This document shows, in pieces, positions 51,509 to 59,701 of a stretch of 64,000 nucleotides of DNA. Both the position numbers and the translations under genes were made by a program. This stretch comes from Aquabacterium olei (lineage in GTDB: Bacteria; Pseudomonadota; Gammaproteobacteria; Burkholderiales; Burkholderiaceae_C): positions 248,001 through 312,000 of the forward strand of contig NZ_CP029211.1 of assembly GCF_003100395.1 (NCBI RefSeq), read 5' to 3'. Within the stretch, counting starts at the first letter, position 1. Every line of letters begins with the position of its first letter. The notes under the pieces were generated by a model. It did no database searches. It worked only from the letters and a program-made list of their open reading frames with translations, and had not been told where the DNA came from.

Positions 51509-51754
51509 TCAGCGCACGAGGTAAGGGATCTCGACCTTGATGGCCTGGGTGGGGCAGTCCTTCTGGCAAGGCAGGCAGTACCAGCACTCGTCGTGCTTCA
51601 TGTGGGCCTTGCCGGTGGCGGGGTCGATGGCGAGCACGTCCATCGGGCAGACGTCGATGCAGACGGTGCAGCCCTTGTGGGCGATGCACTTGTCCAGGTC
51701 CACGGTGACGGCGGCTTCGCCGTACTGAGCGATGGCGGCGGGAGCGAATGGCAT
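51509..51754 (-). CDS. Two-cluster 4Fe-4S ferredoxin, AprB-like
   Basis: An 81-aa ferredoxin. Eight cysteines form C23-x5-C29-x2-C32-x3-C36-P and C57-x2-C60-x2-C63-x3-C67-P, the arrangement of the APS reductase beta subunit N-terminal region; the AprB tail is absent. It is placed directly after the AprA-like gene and is likely its electron partner in the cytoplasm. No signal peptide. Confidence 0.92.
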   Translation of the reverse strand: MPFAPAAIAQYGEAAVTVDLDKCIAHKGCTVCIDVCPMDVLAIDPATGKAHMKHDECWYCLPCQKDCPTQAIKVEIPYLVR

Positions 51755-51772
51755 AGGGGCTTCCTTCAGATA

Positions 51773-53542
51773 TCAGGCGGCGGCCGGCACGGGCTGACAC
51801 GCATCCGGGCTCGGCTTCTGAGCCTGTCCGCGCGGAATGCGAAGGCGGTCGTACGCGGTCTTCTCGGTGTCATTGATGGGCACGATGTAGGGCTCGATCT
51901 CGCGCTTGACGTGAGCCATGCGGCCCTGCGCGTCCTTGTAGAGATGAGCGTGGCAGAACCAGTCGGCGTCGTTGCGCTCTGGGTAGTCCACGCGCAGGTG
52001 GTACAGGCCCCAGCGGCTTTCGGTGCGGAACAGTGAGGCGCGGGCCGCCATCTCGGCGCAGTCGCGGATGACCGACACCTCGGCCGCACGCATCAGCTCG
52101 TGCGGGTTGCGGGCGTGCAGGTGGCCGATGTCCTCACCGATCTCTTCGAAGCGTTTGAGGCCTATTTCGTACTTGCGCGTCACCTTGGGCGGCTGCAGGT
52201 AGTCGTTGACGAAGCGACGCAGCTTGTACTCGACCTGCAGTGGCGGCAGGCCGTGGTCACGCTGCAGCGGGGCGTAGACGCGGCGCTTCTCGGCTTCGAT
52301 CTGCTCCGTATCGACCGGGCTGAAGTCCAGCTGGCTGGCGCGCTCGGCCGCGTTGACGCCGGCAAACCACCCATAGGTAAAGGCGCCCAGCATGTAGTTG
52401 TGGGGCACGGCGGCCATGTCCCCCACGGCATACAGGCCTGGCACGGTCGTCTCGGCCTTGGCGTTCACGTGCACCCCCGAGGCGCTGTGGCCGCTGCAAA
52501 AGCCAATCTCCGAGATATGCATCTCGACCATGTCCTTGCGGTAGTCGGTTCCCCGTCCGGCGTGGAACTGACCGCGGCTCGGGCGCTCGTTGCCGTGCAG
52601 GATGGTCTCGATGGTCTGGATGGTTTCCTCGGCCAGGTGGTCGAGCTTGAGGAACACGGGGCCCTTGCCGCCTTGCAACTCCTGGTAGAACTCCAGCATC
52701 ATCTGGCCGCTCCAGTAGTCGCACTCGATGAAGCGTTCGCCCTCGCCATTGGCGGTATAGCCGCCCAGCGGGCCGGTCACGTAGGCGCAGGCCGGGCCGT
52801 TGTAGTCCTTGATCAGCGGGTTGATCTGGTAGCACTCCAGGTTGGCCAGTTCGGCGCCAGCGTGATAGGCCATCACATAGCCATCGCCCGCATTGGTCGG
52901 GTTCTCGTAAGTGCCCATCAGGTAGCCCGACGAGGGCAGGCCCAGGCGGCCCGCTGCGCCGCAGGCCAGGACGACGGCCTTGGCACGCACCACATGGAAG
53001 TCGGCCGTGCGGCTGTCAAAGCCCATCACGCCGTTGACGCTGCCATCGGCGGCCTTGAGCAGGCGCGTGGCGATGATGCGGTTGGTGATCTCGACGCGGG
53101 TGCGCTTGAGCTGGCGGTACAGCACCTTCTTGACGTCGTGCCCCTCCGGCATCGGCAGCACATAGGTGCCCAGGTGGTGCACCTTCTTCATCGCGTAGTC
53201 GCCGGTGGCGTCCTTCTCAAACTTGACGCCCCACTTGTCGAGTTGTTCGATGGTGGTGAAGCTGTGCTGCGCATAGGCGTACACGGTGGACTGGTTGACG
53301 ATGCCGTCGTTGGCGATCGTGATCTCCTTGGTGTACTGCTCGGGCGTGGCATAGCCGGGCACGACGGCGTTGTTCAAGCCGTCCATGCCCATGGAGATGC
53401 AACCGCTGCGCTTGACGTGCGCCTTGTCGAGCAGCAGCACGCGCAGCTTGGGGTTGGCCTCTTTGGCCTTGATCGCGGCCATGGGACCGGCGGTGCCGCC
53501 CCCCACGACGACGATGTCGTATTCATGTTCGATGGTCTGCAT
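51773..53542 (-). CDS. AprA-like FAD flavoprotein (fumarate reductase/APS reductase alpha family)
   Basis: A 589-aa flavoprotein of the FAD_binding_2 family. FAD motif IVVVGGGTAGPMAAIKAKEA near the N-terminus; KAVVLACGAAGRLGLPSSGY; VPGLYAVGDMAAVPHNYMLG and GAFTYGWFAGVNAAERASQL in the C-terminal FAD site, closest in style to the adenylylsulfate reductase alpha subunit. No Tat or Sec signal, so it is cytoplasmic. The start MQTIEHEYD (53542) is 4 bp after the GntR stop; upstream codons are not family-like. The paired ferredoxin and sulfonate-type importer suggest reduction or oxidation of an imported compound. True APS reductase activity is doubtful since no sat or qmo genes are present. Confidence 0.9.
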   Translation of the reverse strand: MQTIEHEYDIVVVGGGTAGPMAAIKAKEANPKLRVLLLDKAHVKRSGCISMGMDGLNNAVVPGYATPEQYTKEITIANDGIVNQSTVYAYAQHSFTTIEQLDKWGVKFEKDATGDYAMKKVHHLGTYVLPMPEGHDVKKVLYRQLKRTRVEITNRIIATRLLKAADGSVNGVMGFDSRTADFHVVRAKAVVLACGAAGRLGLPSSGYLMGTYENPTNAGDGYVMAYHAGAELANLECYQINPLIKDYNGPACAYVTGPLGGYTANGEGERFIECDYWSGQMMLEFYQELQGGKGPVFLKLDHLAEETIQTIETILHGNERPSRGQFHAGRGTDYRKDMVEMHISEIGFCSGHSASGVHVNAKAETTVPGLYAVGDMAAVPHNYMLGAFTYGWFAGVNAAERASQLDFSPVDTEQIEAEKRRVYAPLQRDHGLPPLQVEYKLRRFVNDYLQPPKVTRKYEIGLKRFEEIGEDIGHLHARNPHELMRAAEVSVIRDCAEMAARASLFRTESRWGLYHLRVDYPERNDADWFCHAHLYKDAQGRMAHVKREIEPYIVPINDTEKTAYDRLRIPRGQAQKPSPDACQPVPAAA

Positions 53543-53546
53543 GGGT

Positions 53547-54302
53547 TCACTCCTGGGGCCGATGGCGATCGACCCGAAAGCGGTACTGAAAGATGTCACT
53601 GCGGAAATACAGAAACTCGAAGTCCACCGGCGTGCCGTGGACGTCATGGGTCAGGCGCTCGATGCGCAGCACCGGGTCACCGCTGGCAATATCCAGAGCC
53701 CGGGCGATGTCGGTATCGGCGGACACCGCGTCCAGCGCCAGGTCGGCGTGGCCCAGCGGCACGCCGCAGTCGTTCTCAAGGATCAGGAAGATGTCGCGGC
53801 CGATCAGGTCGGCCTGGGCCAACTGACGGCCCAGCTCGGGGCGAACCCAGGTCCACTCCAGCGACACAGGCTCGCGGTTGAGCAGGCGCACTCGGCGGAT
53901 CTGCGTCACCGGCTCACCGGATGAGACACCGAGGCGCTGCGCCACCTGCGCACTGGCCGGCACCTCGCGCAGCTCCTGCAGTTGGTTAAGCACCTCGTAG
54001 CCCAGCGTGGCCATCTGCTCGCCAAAGCCCCGCAAGGTGCTGACGTTCTGAAAGGCCTTGGGGCGCGAGACGAAACTGCCTTTGCCCTGGCGGGTGAAGA
54101 TCAGCCCCTCTTGCTGCAAGGCCGATAAGGCCTGGCGCACGGTGATGCGGCTGGCGCCATACAGCTGACCCAGCGCGCTCTCGGACGGCACGCGGCTGCC
54201 GGGGACGTGGTGGCCGGCCAGGATGCCCTCGCGCAGCGCCAGGCGAATCCGCTCATAGAGCGGCTCGGCAGGGGCGGCGTGGGGTGGGCGTGGACTGTTC
54301 AT
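53547..54302 (-). CDS. GntR/HutC-family (UTRA domain) transcriptional regulator
   Basis: A 251-aa repressor: winged helix at about residues 12-80 (VPSESALGQLYGASRITVRQ) and UTRA effector domain at about 95-240 (EPVTQIRRVRLLNREPVSLE; DPVLRIERLTHDVHGTPVDF). It is the first gene of the AprA-like operon and presumably senses the imported substrate. A 16-bp operator-like palindrome is 6 bp upstream of the start. Confidence 0.92.
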   Translation of the reverse strand: MNSPRPPHAAPAEPLYERIRLALREGILAGHHVPGSRVPSESALGQLYGASRITVRQALSALQQEGLIFTRQGKGSFVSRPKAFQNVSTLRGFGEQMATLGYEVLNQLQELREVPASAQVAQRLGVSSGEPVTQIRRVRLLNREPVSLEWTWVRPELGRQLAQADLIGRDIFLILENDCGVPLGHADLALDAVSADTDIARALDIASGDPVLRIERLTHDVHGTPVDFEFLYFRSDIFQYRFRVDRHRPQE

Positions 54303-54308
54303 TTCTCA

Positions 54309-54324
54309 ACTCGTTATGACAAGT
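54309..54324. promoter_or_regulatory. Palindromic operator for the GntR/UTRA regulator
   Basis: ACTCGTTATGACAAGT follows the dyad ACTnGTnATnACnAGT exactly, and the flanks CTC/GAG continue the symmetry. The position just ahead of the regulator start fits autorepression of the whole operon. HutC-type proteins bind GT-N-(TA/AT)-N-AC dyads of this kind. Confidence 0.65.
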
Positions 54325-54471
54325 CGAGAGGCAGTCTAGAAATCAACCAAGATCAACAAAACGAAGGAATTCGGTGGTGCATATGCGTTTGCGCGCACAG
54401 CATATGAGCTCAGGCCGAAAGCGCATGAGCACACAAAGCACAGGCCCTACAACCGCTTGAGGCCCACACAT

Positions 54472-55215
54472 TTAGCCACCTCTCATCAGGTTCGCCACAC
54501 CCAGCGCAATGAACACCGTGAACAGTGCCTTCTGAAACGCCGGGCCCGCGAGGCGCCCCCTCAGCATCTCACCCAGCTTCATGCCCGCGAAGGCGCCCCC
54601 CATTGCGCCGCCCAACACCCAGGCTGTTTCATCCGACACCTCGCCGAATGGCGCCGAGGTCTGCAGCCGAAATGCCAACGCCAGCGTCGCCACCGTGAAT
54701 GACAGGCCCAGTGCCTGAACGGTGGCCTCCTTGTCCAGCCGCAGCGATTGCAGATAGGGCACCCACGGCAGCACGAACACAGCGGTCATCGACGTGATCA
54801 GGCCTGTGGCGGCCCCCGCCACTGCGCCCAGCCACCGGCCGCGCTGCGAGAGGTCGGGCAGGGTGGGGCGCCACAGGCCCCACAAGCCGTAGCCCACCAG
54901 CACACAGCCAAGCCAGCGCGATGCCGCGTCCGTCGGGCTGCTGCCACCCAGGCCGGGCGCGAAGGCCGTGACCATCGCGATCGCCAACCAGCCTGGCCAC
55001 AGCCGGCTTGCGAGCGGGCGCAGATGTGGCCCGCGGCATTGCGCCACGTTGGTCGACAGCGACGGGATCACCAGCAGCGCGGCGGCCTGTGCAGGGGGCA
55101 TCCATAGCCCGAGCAGGCTCATCGCCACAGTCGGCAAGCCCATCCCGGTGATGCCTTTGACGCCACCGGCCAAGGCGAACACGGCCGCCACCCACAAGGT
55201 CTGCATGATGTCCAT
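54472..55215 (-). CDS. TauE/SafE family sulfite/organosulfur exporter
   Basis: A 247-aa membrane protein of seven to eight TM segments. FALAGGVKGITGMGLPTVAM and the second-half GAAMGGAFAGMKLGEMLRGR (G-x-x-x-G-x-x-x-G repeats) are the family signature. Members export sulfite, sulfoacetate and related anions. ATG at 55215 begins just before TM1; ATG at 55257 would add 14 residues. Divergent LysR gene is the likely regulator. The minus-strand operon with AprA-like flavoprotein lies next downstream, so a sulfur link is possible. Confidence 0.88.
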   Translation of the reverse strand: MDIMQTLWVAAVFALAGGVKGITGMGLPTVAMSLLGLWMPPAQAAALLVIPSLSTNVAQCRGPHLRPLASRLWPGWLAIAMVTAFAPGLGGSSPTDAASRWLGCVLVGYGLWGLWRPTLPDLSQRGRWLGAVAGAATGLITSMTAVFVLPWVPYLQSLRLDKEATVQALGLSFTVATLALAFRLQTSAPFGEVSDETAWVLGGAMGGAFAGMKLGEMLRGRLAGPAFQKALFTVFIALGVANLMRGG

Positions 55216-55269
55216 GGCGGGTATGGTGTACCGGATCGGTGCCCGCCACCATTCCATTAAGCTGCCCCT

Positions 55270-55292
55270 ATCCTTCGGTGATTCCGAAGGAT
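55270..55292. promoter_or_regulatory. Inverted repeat between TauE and LysR genes
   Basis: ATCCTTCGG - TGATT - CCGAAGGAT is a perfect 9-bp dyad that also provides the AAGGA ribosome-binding site of the LysR gene. Likely LysR autoregulatory site. Confidence 0.6.
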
Positions 55293-55299
55293 GAACGCC

Positions 55300-56247
55300 A
55301 TGGCCACCACTCCTCGCCGCACCGTTGACTACCGCATCGACCCTTTCGACCTGCACCTTTTCTCTGCGGTGATCGCCCACGGCTCCATCACGGCGGCTGC
55401 AGAGGCGGTGAACCTGTCTCTGGCGGCAGCGAGCGCCCGCCTGAAGGCCCTAGAAGACGCCACAGGCGCGCGCCTGCTCAACCGCTCCAAGGCCGGGGCG
55501 GTTCCCACCGATGCAGGAAGGGCCCTGGCGCGACACGCGAACCGCGTACTGACGGAGCTGGAGTCTCTGCATGTGGAGATGGCCAGCTTTGGCCGCGGCT
55601 TGCGGGGCACCGTCCGGCTGTTGTGCAACACTGCGGCCATGTCCGAGGCGCTGCCTCGATCGGTGGCGCGCTTTCTGTACCATCACCCCGAGATCGACCT
55701 CGATGTGCGTGAGACAGCGAGTGATGCTGCGCTGGATGCCCTGCGGCGCGGTTTCGCCGACATCGCTGTCGTGGCAGACCACGTGGACACAACCGACTTC
55801 ATCGCGCACCCCTGGCTGGACGATCGCCTGGTGGCATTGCTGCCCCGAAGCTGGCCAATGGGCAGGCGACGCACCATCGCGTTTGGCGAGCTGCTGGAGC
55901 ATGCCCTGGTCGGCCTCCCCTGCGACAGCGGCCTCAGCCGCTTCCTGGCCGCGCAGGCCAGCCGCAGCGGTCGCATACCCCGCCACCGCGTTCGGCTCTC
56001 CGGGTTCGATGGCATGGTGCAACTGGTGGCTGCAGGCGTCGGGGCTGCCGTGATGCCGGAAAGCGCGGCATTGCGTTTTCGAGCTGACGGCACGCGGATG
56101 CTCACCTTGACCGATCGCTGGGCGAGCCGCAAGCTGCTGGTCTGCATGACATCGCAAGGCGCTGATCTGGCGGCGGTCAGGGCGTTGGCAGATTCGCTGC
56201 TTTCATTGAAGCCACCGCTGTTGGCGCTCGCCAAGGTCCGCGGGTAG
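55300..56247 (+). CDS. LysR-family transcriptional regulator
   Basis: A 315-aa regulator: HTH about residues 18-75 (ITAAAEAVNLSLAAASARLK) then the effector domain (LRGTVRLLCNTAAMSEALPR). The ATG at 55300 is chosen because AAGGA lies 8 bp upstream, whereas ATG at 55291 has no spaced SD and sits within the palindrome. Its divergence from TauE suggests that it controls that exporter. Confidence 0.9.
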   Translation: MATTPRRTVDYRIDPFDLHLFSAVIAHGSITAAAEAVNLSLAAASARLKALEDATGARLLNRSKAGAVPTDAGRALARHANRVLTELESLHVEMASFGRGLRGTVRLLCNTAAMSEALPRSVARFLYHHPEIDLDVRETASDAALDALRRGFADIAVVADHVDTTDFIAHPWLDDRLVALLPRSWPMGRRRTIAFGELLEHALVGLPCDSGLSRFLAAQASRSGRIPRHRVRLSGFDGMVQLVAAGVGAAVMPESAALRFRADGTRMLTLTDRWASRKLLVCMTSQGADLAAVRALADSLLSLKPPLLALAKVRG

Positions 56248-56274
56248 GGCAACCAAGGGGGCGGGCGAAAGGCA

Positions 56275-56814
56275 TCATGCAGACGACGGATGTTCAAAGA
56301 CCATGCAGGTGGTCGTCGCGTGCGCGTAGAGCTTGCCATCCGGGCCGACAATGCGTCCTTCGGCCGTGGCCACCTGCCGCCCCGCGTGGATGACTTTGCC
56401 TTCGGCGCGCACCAGCGGCACCTTGTCGGTCAACGCGCGGATCATGTTGATCTTGAGCTCCAGCGTCGTGTAGCCGTGGCCGGCCGGCAGCGTCGTGTGC
56501 ACGGCGCAGCCGACGGCAGAGTCCAGCAGCGTGGCGAACCACCCTCCGTGAACGGTGCCGAGCGGGTTGTAATGCCGCCGCTGCGGGCGCCCCTGGAACA
56601 CGGCCAGCCCTGGCGCCATGTGGATCGGTATGAAGTCCAGCGTCTCGCCCATGGGCGGTGGCGGCAGCTCGCCTGCGAAAATGGCTTGCAAAGTCTCCAT
56701 GCCCGACAGTCCCGCGATCCTCAATGAAGGCCGCGGTGCGTCTGCCGGCCGCAGGCGAGCACGAACGGCGTGCTCCTCTCTTCGCCATTGTTCGAGAACG
56801 TCGATGTCATCCAT
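56275..56814 (-). CDS. PaaI-type hotdog thioesterase
   Basis: A 179-aa hotdog-fold thioesterase: NPLGTVHGGWFATLLDSAVG (about residues 82-101, catalytic HGG-x4-L-D) and GYTTLELKINMIRALTDKVP, with VPLVRAEGKVIHAGRQVATA in the C-terminal strand set. It hydrolyses aryl- or acyl-CoA thioesters. It lies 47 bp downstream of the MFS gene on the same strand and may share its TetR control. Confidence 0.9.
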   Translation of the reverse strand: MDDIDVLEQWRREEHAVRARLRPADAPRPSLRIAGLSGMETLQAIFAGELPPPPMGETLDFIPIHMAPGLAVFQGRPQRRHYNPLGTVHGGWFATLLDSAVGCAVHTTLPAGHGYTTLELKINMIRALTDKVPLVRAEGKVIHAGRQVATAEGRIVGPDGKLYAHATTTCMVFEHPSSA

Positions 56815-56861
56815 TGCTGTTTCCTTCGGGGGTTTGGGGGGGAGTGGGTGATGTGCGCCGC

Positions 56862-58256
56862 TCAGAGTGGCCGGGTGCTCACGGGCCAGCACAGCAGTGC
56901 GGTGATCAGCGCGAGCGCTGCGTGCAGTCCGTAGAGTGCTTTGAAATCGGCGTGGACCAGGCCCGAGTGGCCCAGAAGTCCGACCGTGACTGCCACACCC
57001 AGCACGCCACCGATCTGCCGGGTGGCCTGGTTGACGGCCGCACCGACCGCGTAATGCGCCGCCGGCAAGTGACTCACGGCCGCGCCTGACAGCGATGGCA
57101 GCACCAGGCCCACCGAGATGCCGCTCATCAGCAGGCCGGGTAGCCAGGCGTGCAGGTAGTCGGGCTGCGTGCAGGGCACCCAGAGGAACCACAGGCTGCT
57201 GCATGCATACAGCAGCGAGCCACCGACCAGGAACGGGCGGTGACCCAGGCGTGCGGCAAGCCGCCCGGTGACAATGGCCGTCGGCATCACCAGCAGCGGA
57301 CCCGGCGTCACCGCGAGCCCGGCCTGCGGCAGCGTGTAGTGCCACACGCCAGTCATGAAGAAGAAAAAGCCGAGGAACATCATCGAGAACGCGGTGCCAA
57401 AGGTCAGGGTCGCTGCATTGGCAAAGCGGTAGGTGCGATGGCTGAACAGGGCCAGGTCGACCAGCGGCGTGGGGTGCACGCGCGCCCACTGCACGAACGC
57501 GATACCCGCCAGGATGCCGCCACCGGCCACCGCTGCGAGCTGACCCGTGCGCCATGTGGTCGATCCGCTCTCGACGATGGCAAGGGCCACGGCGCCCACC
57601 GCGGCCATCAGCAAGAAGAGCCCGACGAGGTCGATGCGGCGGCGTTGCGTCGGCTTGACGGCCTCTTCGACACGCGAGGCACTGCGCCAGAGCGCCCACA
57701 GGCCCACCGGGAGGTTGATGTAGAAGGCCCAAGGCCAGCCAGCATGGGCGGTGACCCAACTGCCCAGGCTGGGGCCCACCGCGGCAGCGAGGCCGCCGAC
57801 GGCGCCCCAAAGGCTCACGACGACGGCCCGGCGCTCGGCCGGGAAGGCCGCCAGCACGATGGACATCGAGGCTGGCGTCAGCAACGCCGCCCCGATCGCC
57901 TGCAACACGCGCGCCGCGATCAGCCAGTTCACTGTGGGAGACAGACCGCAAGCGGCCGATGCCACCACAAACACCGCCACGCCGAGTCTGAACACACGCT
58001 TGCGTCCGTGGGCGTCGGCCAGCCCGCCGGCTGGAATCAGCATGGCTGCGTAGACGACGGTGTAGGCGTTCAGCACCCACGACAGCTTGGCGACGGAGGT
58101 GTCGTCGAAGCTGAGGCGCAGGGCATCGAATGCCGCGAACAGCATCGTCGAGTCCAGCGACACGAGGAAGACCGCGCTGCAGGCGATCCAGAACGCGGGC
58201 CAGGGCGACGCCTGGGGCGCCGAGGTGGCAGGCAAAGGATTTATGATGATCGTCAT
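56862..58256 (-). CDS. MFS drug-efflux-like transporter (EmrB/QacA type)
   Basis: A 464-aa membrane protein with about 14 TM segments. N-terminal AVFLVSLDSTMLFAAFDALR carries the DHA2 motif with Asp in TM1; LADAHGRKRVFRLGVAVFVV is the MFS loop 2-3 motif and LLTPASMSIVLAAFPAERRA follows in TM5-6. Exports a toxic compound recognised by the adjacent TetR protein. The ATG at 58256 lies inside the operator-like palindrome at 58241-58258, so a start at an internal codon cannot be excluded. Confidence 0.9.
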   Translation of the reverse strand: MTIIINPLPATSAPQASPWPAFWIACSAVFLVSLDSTMLFAAFDALRLSFDDTSVAKLSWVLNAYTVVYAAMLIPAGGLADAHGRKRVFRLGVAVFVVASAACGLSPTVNWLIAARVLQAIGAALLTPASMSIVLAAFPAERRAVVVSLWGAVGGLAAAVGPSLGSWVTAHAGWPWAFYINLPVGLWALWRSASRVEEAVKPTQRRRIDLVGLFLLMAAVGAVALAIVESGSTTWRTGQLAAVAGGGILAGIAFVQWARVHPTPLVDLALFSHRTYRFANAATLTFGTAFSMMFLGFFFFMTGVWHYTLPQAGLAVTPGPLLVMPTAIVTGRLAARLGHRPFLVGGSLLYACSSLWFLWVPCTQPDYLHAWLPGLLMSGISVGLVLPSLSGAAVSHLPAAHYAVGAAVNQATRQIGGVLGVAVTVGLLGHSGLVHADFKALYGLHAALALITALLCWPVSTRPL

Positions 58257-58258
58257 AT
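58241..58258. promoter_or_regulatory. TetR operator at the MFS gene start
   Basis: TTATGATGATCGTCATAT shares GATCGTCATAT with the palindrome at 58901-58918 and has near-dyad symmetry (TATGA / TCATA arms). It overlaps the MFS start codon, so bound repressor would block translation start or transcription. Confidence 0.55.
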
Positions 58259-58302
58259 TTTCGGGCGCGTTGAAGACCGGCGGCAGACCCCGGCTGTGAA
58301 AG

Positions 58303-58890
58303 TCAGTGGTCCAGCGAGGGCTGGTGTTTGTGGATCAACGCTTCACGGGTCTGCGCAAGCAAGGCGCGACCGGCGGCGCCGCCCAATGTGCGGGCAAGTT
58401 GCAGGGCGCCGACCATGGTGGCGGTCACCACTTCGCCCTGGTCGGGATCGGTGCCCGCCGGCAGCGCTGCACGCACAAACTCGACCAGTGAGGCGACACG
58501 GCGACGGGCCTCATCTCTCACCGCATCGTCCTGGCGCGTCATTTCCGAAGCCAGCGCCGCAACGACACAACCTTGCTCGGGCCGCTCCATGTGCATGTCA
58601 TGGAGATAAGCCTGAACGAGGGCGGCGAAACGGGAATGGCCTTTGGCCACGCGACGCTCAACCGCCTGCGACAGCGTGATCTGGCTGTCACGGCCGGCCT
58701 GTTGCATGGCCTCGACGAGAAGGGCGTCCCGAGAGGCGAAGTGCGCGTAGAAGCCGCCGTGCGTGAGGCCGGCTTCTTTCATGATGTCGGCCACCCCCAC
58801 GCCACGGTAGCCAGCGCGGCGAATGGCGCGCGCCGCGACGTCGACGATGCGCTCGTGGCTCTGCTCTTTGCGGGACGGATGCGTCTTCAT
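58303..58890 (-). CDS. TetR-family repressor of the MFS exporter
   Basis: A 195-aa repressor: HTH about residues 10-56 (GYRGVGVADIMKEAGLTHGG, FYAHFASRDALLVEAM) and a helical effector domain (HDMHMERPEQGCVVAALASE). The start MKTHPSRK at 58890 is chosen since it is preceded by the operator; ATGs at 58899 and 58902 are alternatives. It is encoded 46 bp upstream of the MFS start on the same strand. Confidence 0.9.
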   Translation of the reverse strand: MKTHPSRKEQSHERIVDVAARAIRRAGYRGVGVADIMKEAGLTHGGFYAHFASRDALLVEAMQQAGRDSQITLSQAVERRVAKGHSRFAALVQAYLHDMHMERPEQGCVVAALASEMTRQDDAVRDEARRRVASLVEFVRAALPAGTDPDQGEVVTATMVGALQLARTLGGAAGRALLAQTREALIHKHQPSLDH

Positions 58891-58900
58891 GATGGCCATC

Positions 58901-58918
58901 ATATTACGATCGTCATAT
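58901..58918. promoter_or_regulatory. TetR operator upstream of its own gene
   Basis: ATATTACGATCGTCATAT is an 18-bp palindrome with a single mismatched pair. It matches the site at the MFS start, so the repressor controls itself and the exporter. Confidence 0.68.
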
Positions 58919-58960
58919 TTCCGAGTCAAATCCCAGGCTTCGTCAAATCAGGTCGGCGCC

Positions 58961-59584
58961 TCAGGTACTGGCGCTCCGCGATAGCCCGAGCTCGACCATC
59001 ACGATCGCGTGTTCGATGGCTTGCTCCACGACCGCGCGCTTCAGGTTCAGCTTGTGGATGCAGTTGCCATTCAACACGCCAGCCATGCCGTGTACCGTCG
59101 ACCAGATATAGAGGGCATCCAGATCCACGCGGTCGTTCGAGGCGGCCGCTTCACCATGCAGGCGTCGCAATACTTTGCGCAGGATGTCGAAAGTGTGGGC
59201 GGCGTCCCTGAGGAGGTCCGGATGCTCTGCTGATTGGGGCCACTGTGTATCGAACATCAGGCGGTATTCCAGGGGATGGTCCCGCGCATAGCTGAGGTAC
59301 TGGCGTCCTAGCGCGGCCAGATCCTCCTGGGGTGTGTCGAAGTGCCCGCGTGCATCGAGGTGCGCTGCAAATCGCTGAAAGCAGCGCCGCATCACCTCGG
59401 CCAGGAGGTGATCCCGGCTGGGGTAGTGCTTGTACGGTGCCTGATGCGACACACCGAGCCTGCGCGCCACGTCGCGCAGGCTCAGGTTCTCGATGCCTTT
59501 TTCTGCGATGACTTCCTGCGCAGCGATGACGCATGCCTCGCGCAGTTCGAGGGGCGCTGCGGGTGAGGGGGGCTTCTTGGGCAT
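58961..59584 (-). CDS. TetR-family regulator (WHG-type C-terminal domain) of the RND operon
   Basis: A 207-aa repressor: HTH about residues 20-65 (GIENLSLRDVARRLGVSHQA, PYKHYPSRDHLLAEVM) and a C-terminal region with VHGMAGVLNGNCIHKLNL (W-H-G type). Divergent from the RND efflux genes, with a paired GTTGACACTGTCTAC-type operator between them. Start MPKKPPSP at 59584; the longer frame upstream runs into the operator. Confidence 0.9.
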   Translation of the reverse strand: MPKKPPSPAAPLELREACVIAAQEVIAEKGIENLSLRDVARRLGVSHQAPYKHYPSRDHLLAEVMRRCFQRFAAHLDARGHFDTPQEDLAALGRQYLSYARDHPLEYRLMFDTQWPQSAEHPDLLRDAAHTFDILRKVLRRLHGEAAASNDRVDLDALYIWSTVHGMAGVLNGNCIHKLNLKRAVVEQAIEHAIVMVELGLSRSAST

Positions 59585-59638
59585 GCGGGTGAGTCTAGCG
59601 CTGCCATGGGGCGACGGATCAGGCAGTAGAACACCCGA

Positions 59639-59687
59639 GGTTGACACTGTCTACTCCATGCCCGCACAATGGTAGACACTGTCAACC
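59639..59687. promoter_or_regulatory. Double operator between TetR and RND efflux genes
   Basis: GGTTGACACTGTCTAC (59639-59654) and GTAGACACTGTCAACC (59672-59687) are inverted copies with one mismatch, centres 33 bp apart. Each is itself a near-palindrome around GACACTGTC, so two repressor dimers could bind side by side. The right copy is 14 bp before the OMF start codon. Confidence 0.75.
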
Positions 59688-59701
59688 ACGGGCCGACTCA
59701 C

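Noticed and set aside
51773..53542. Genuine dissimilatory APS reductase (AprAB)
   Set aside because: The ferredoxin is much shorter than AprB and no sat, qmo, dsr or sox genes are present; only family-level similarity is claimed.
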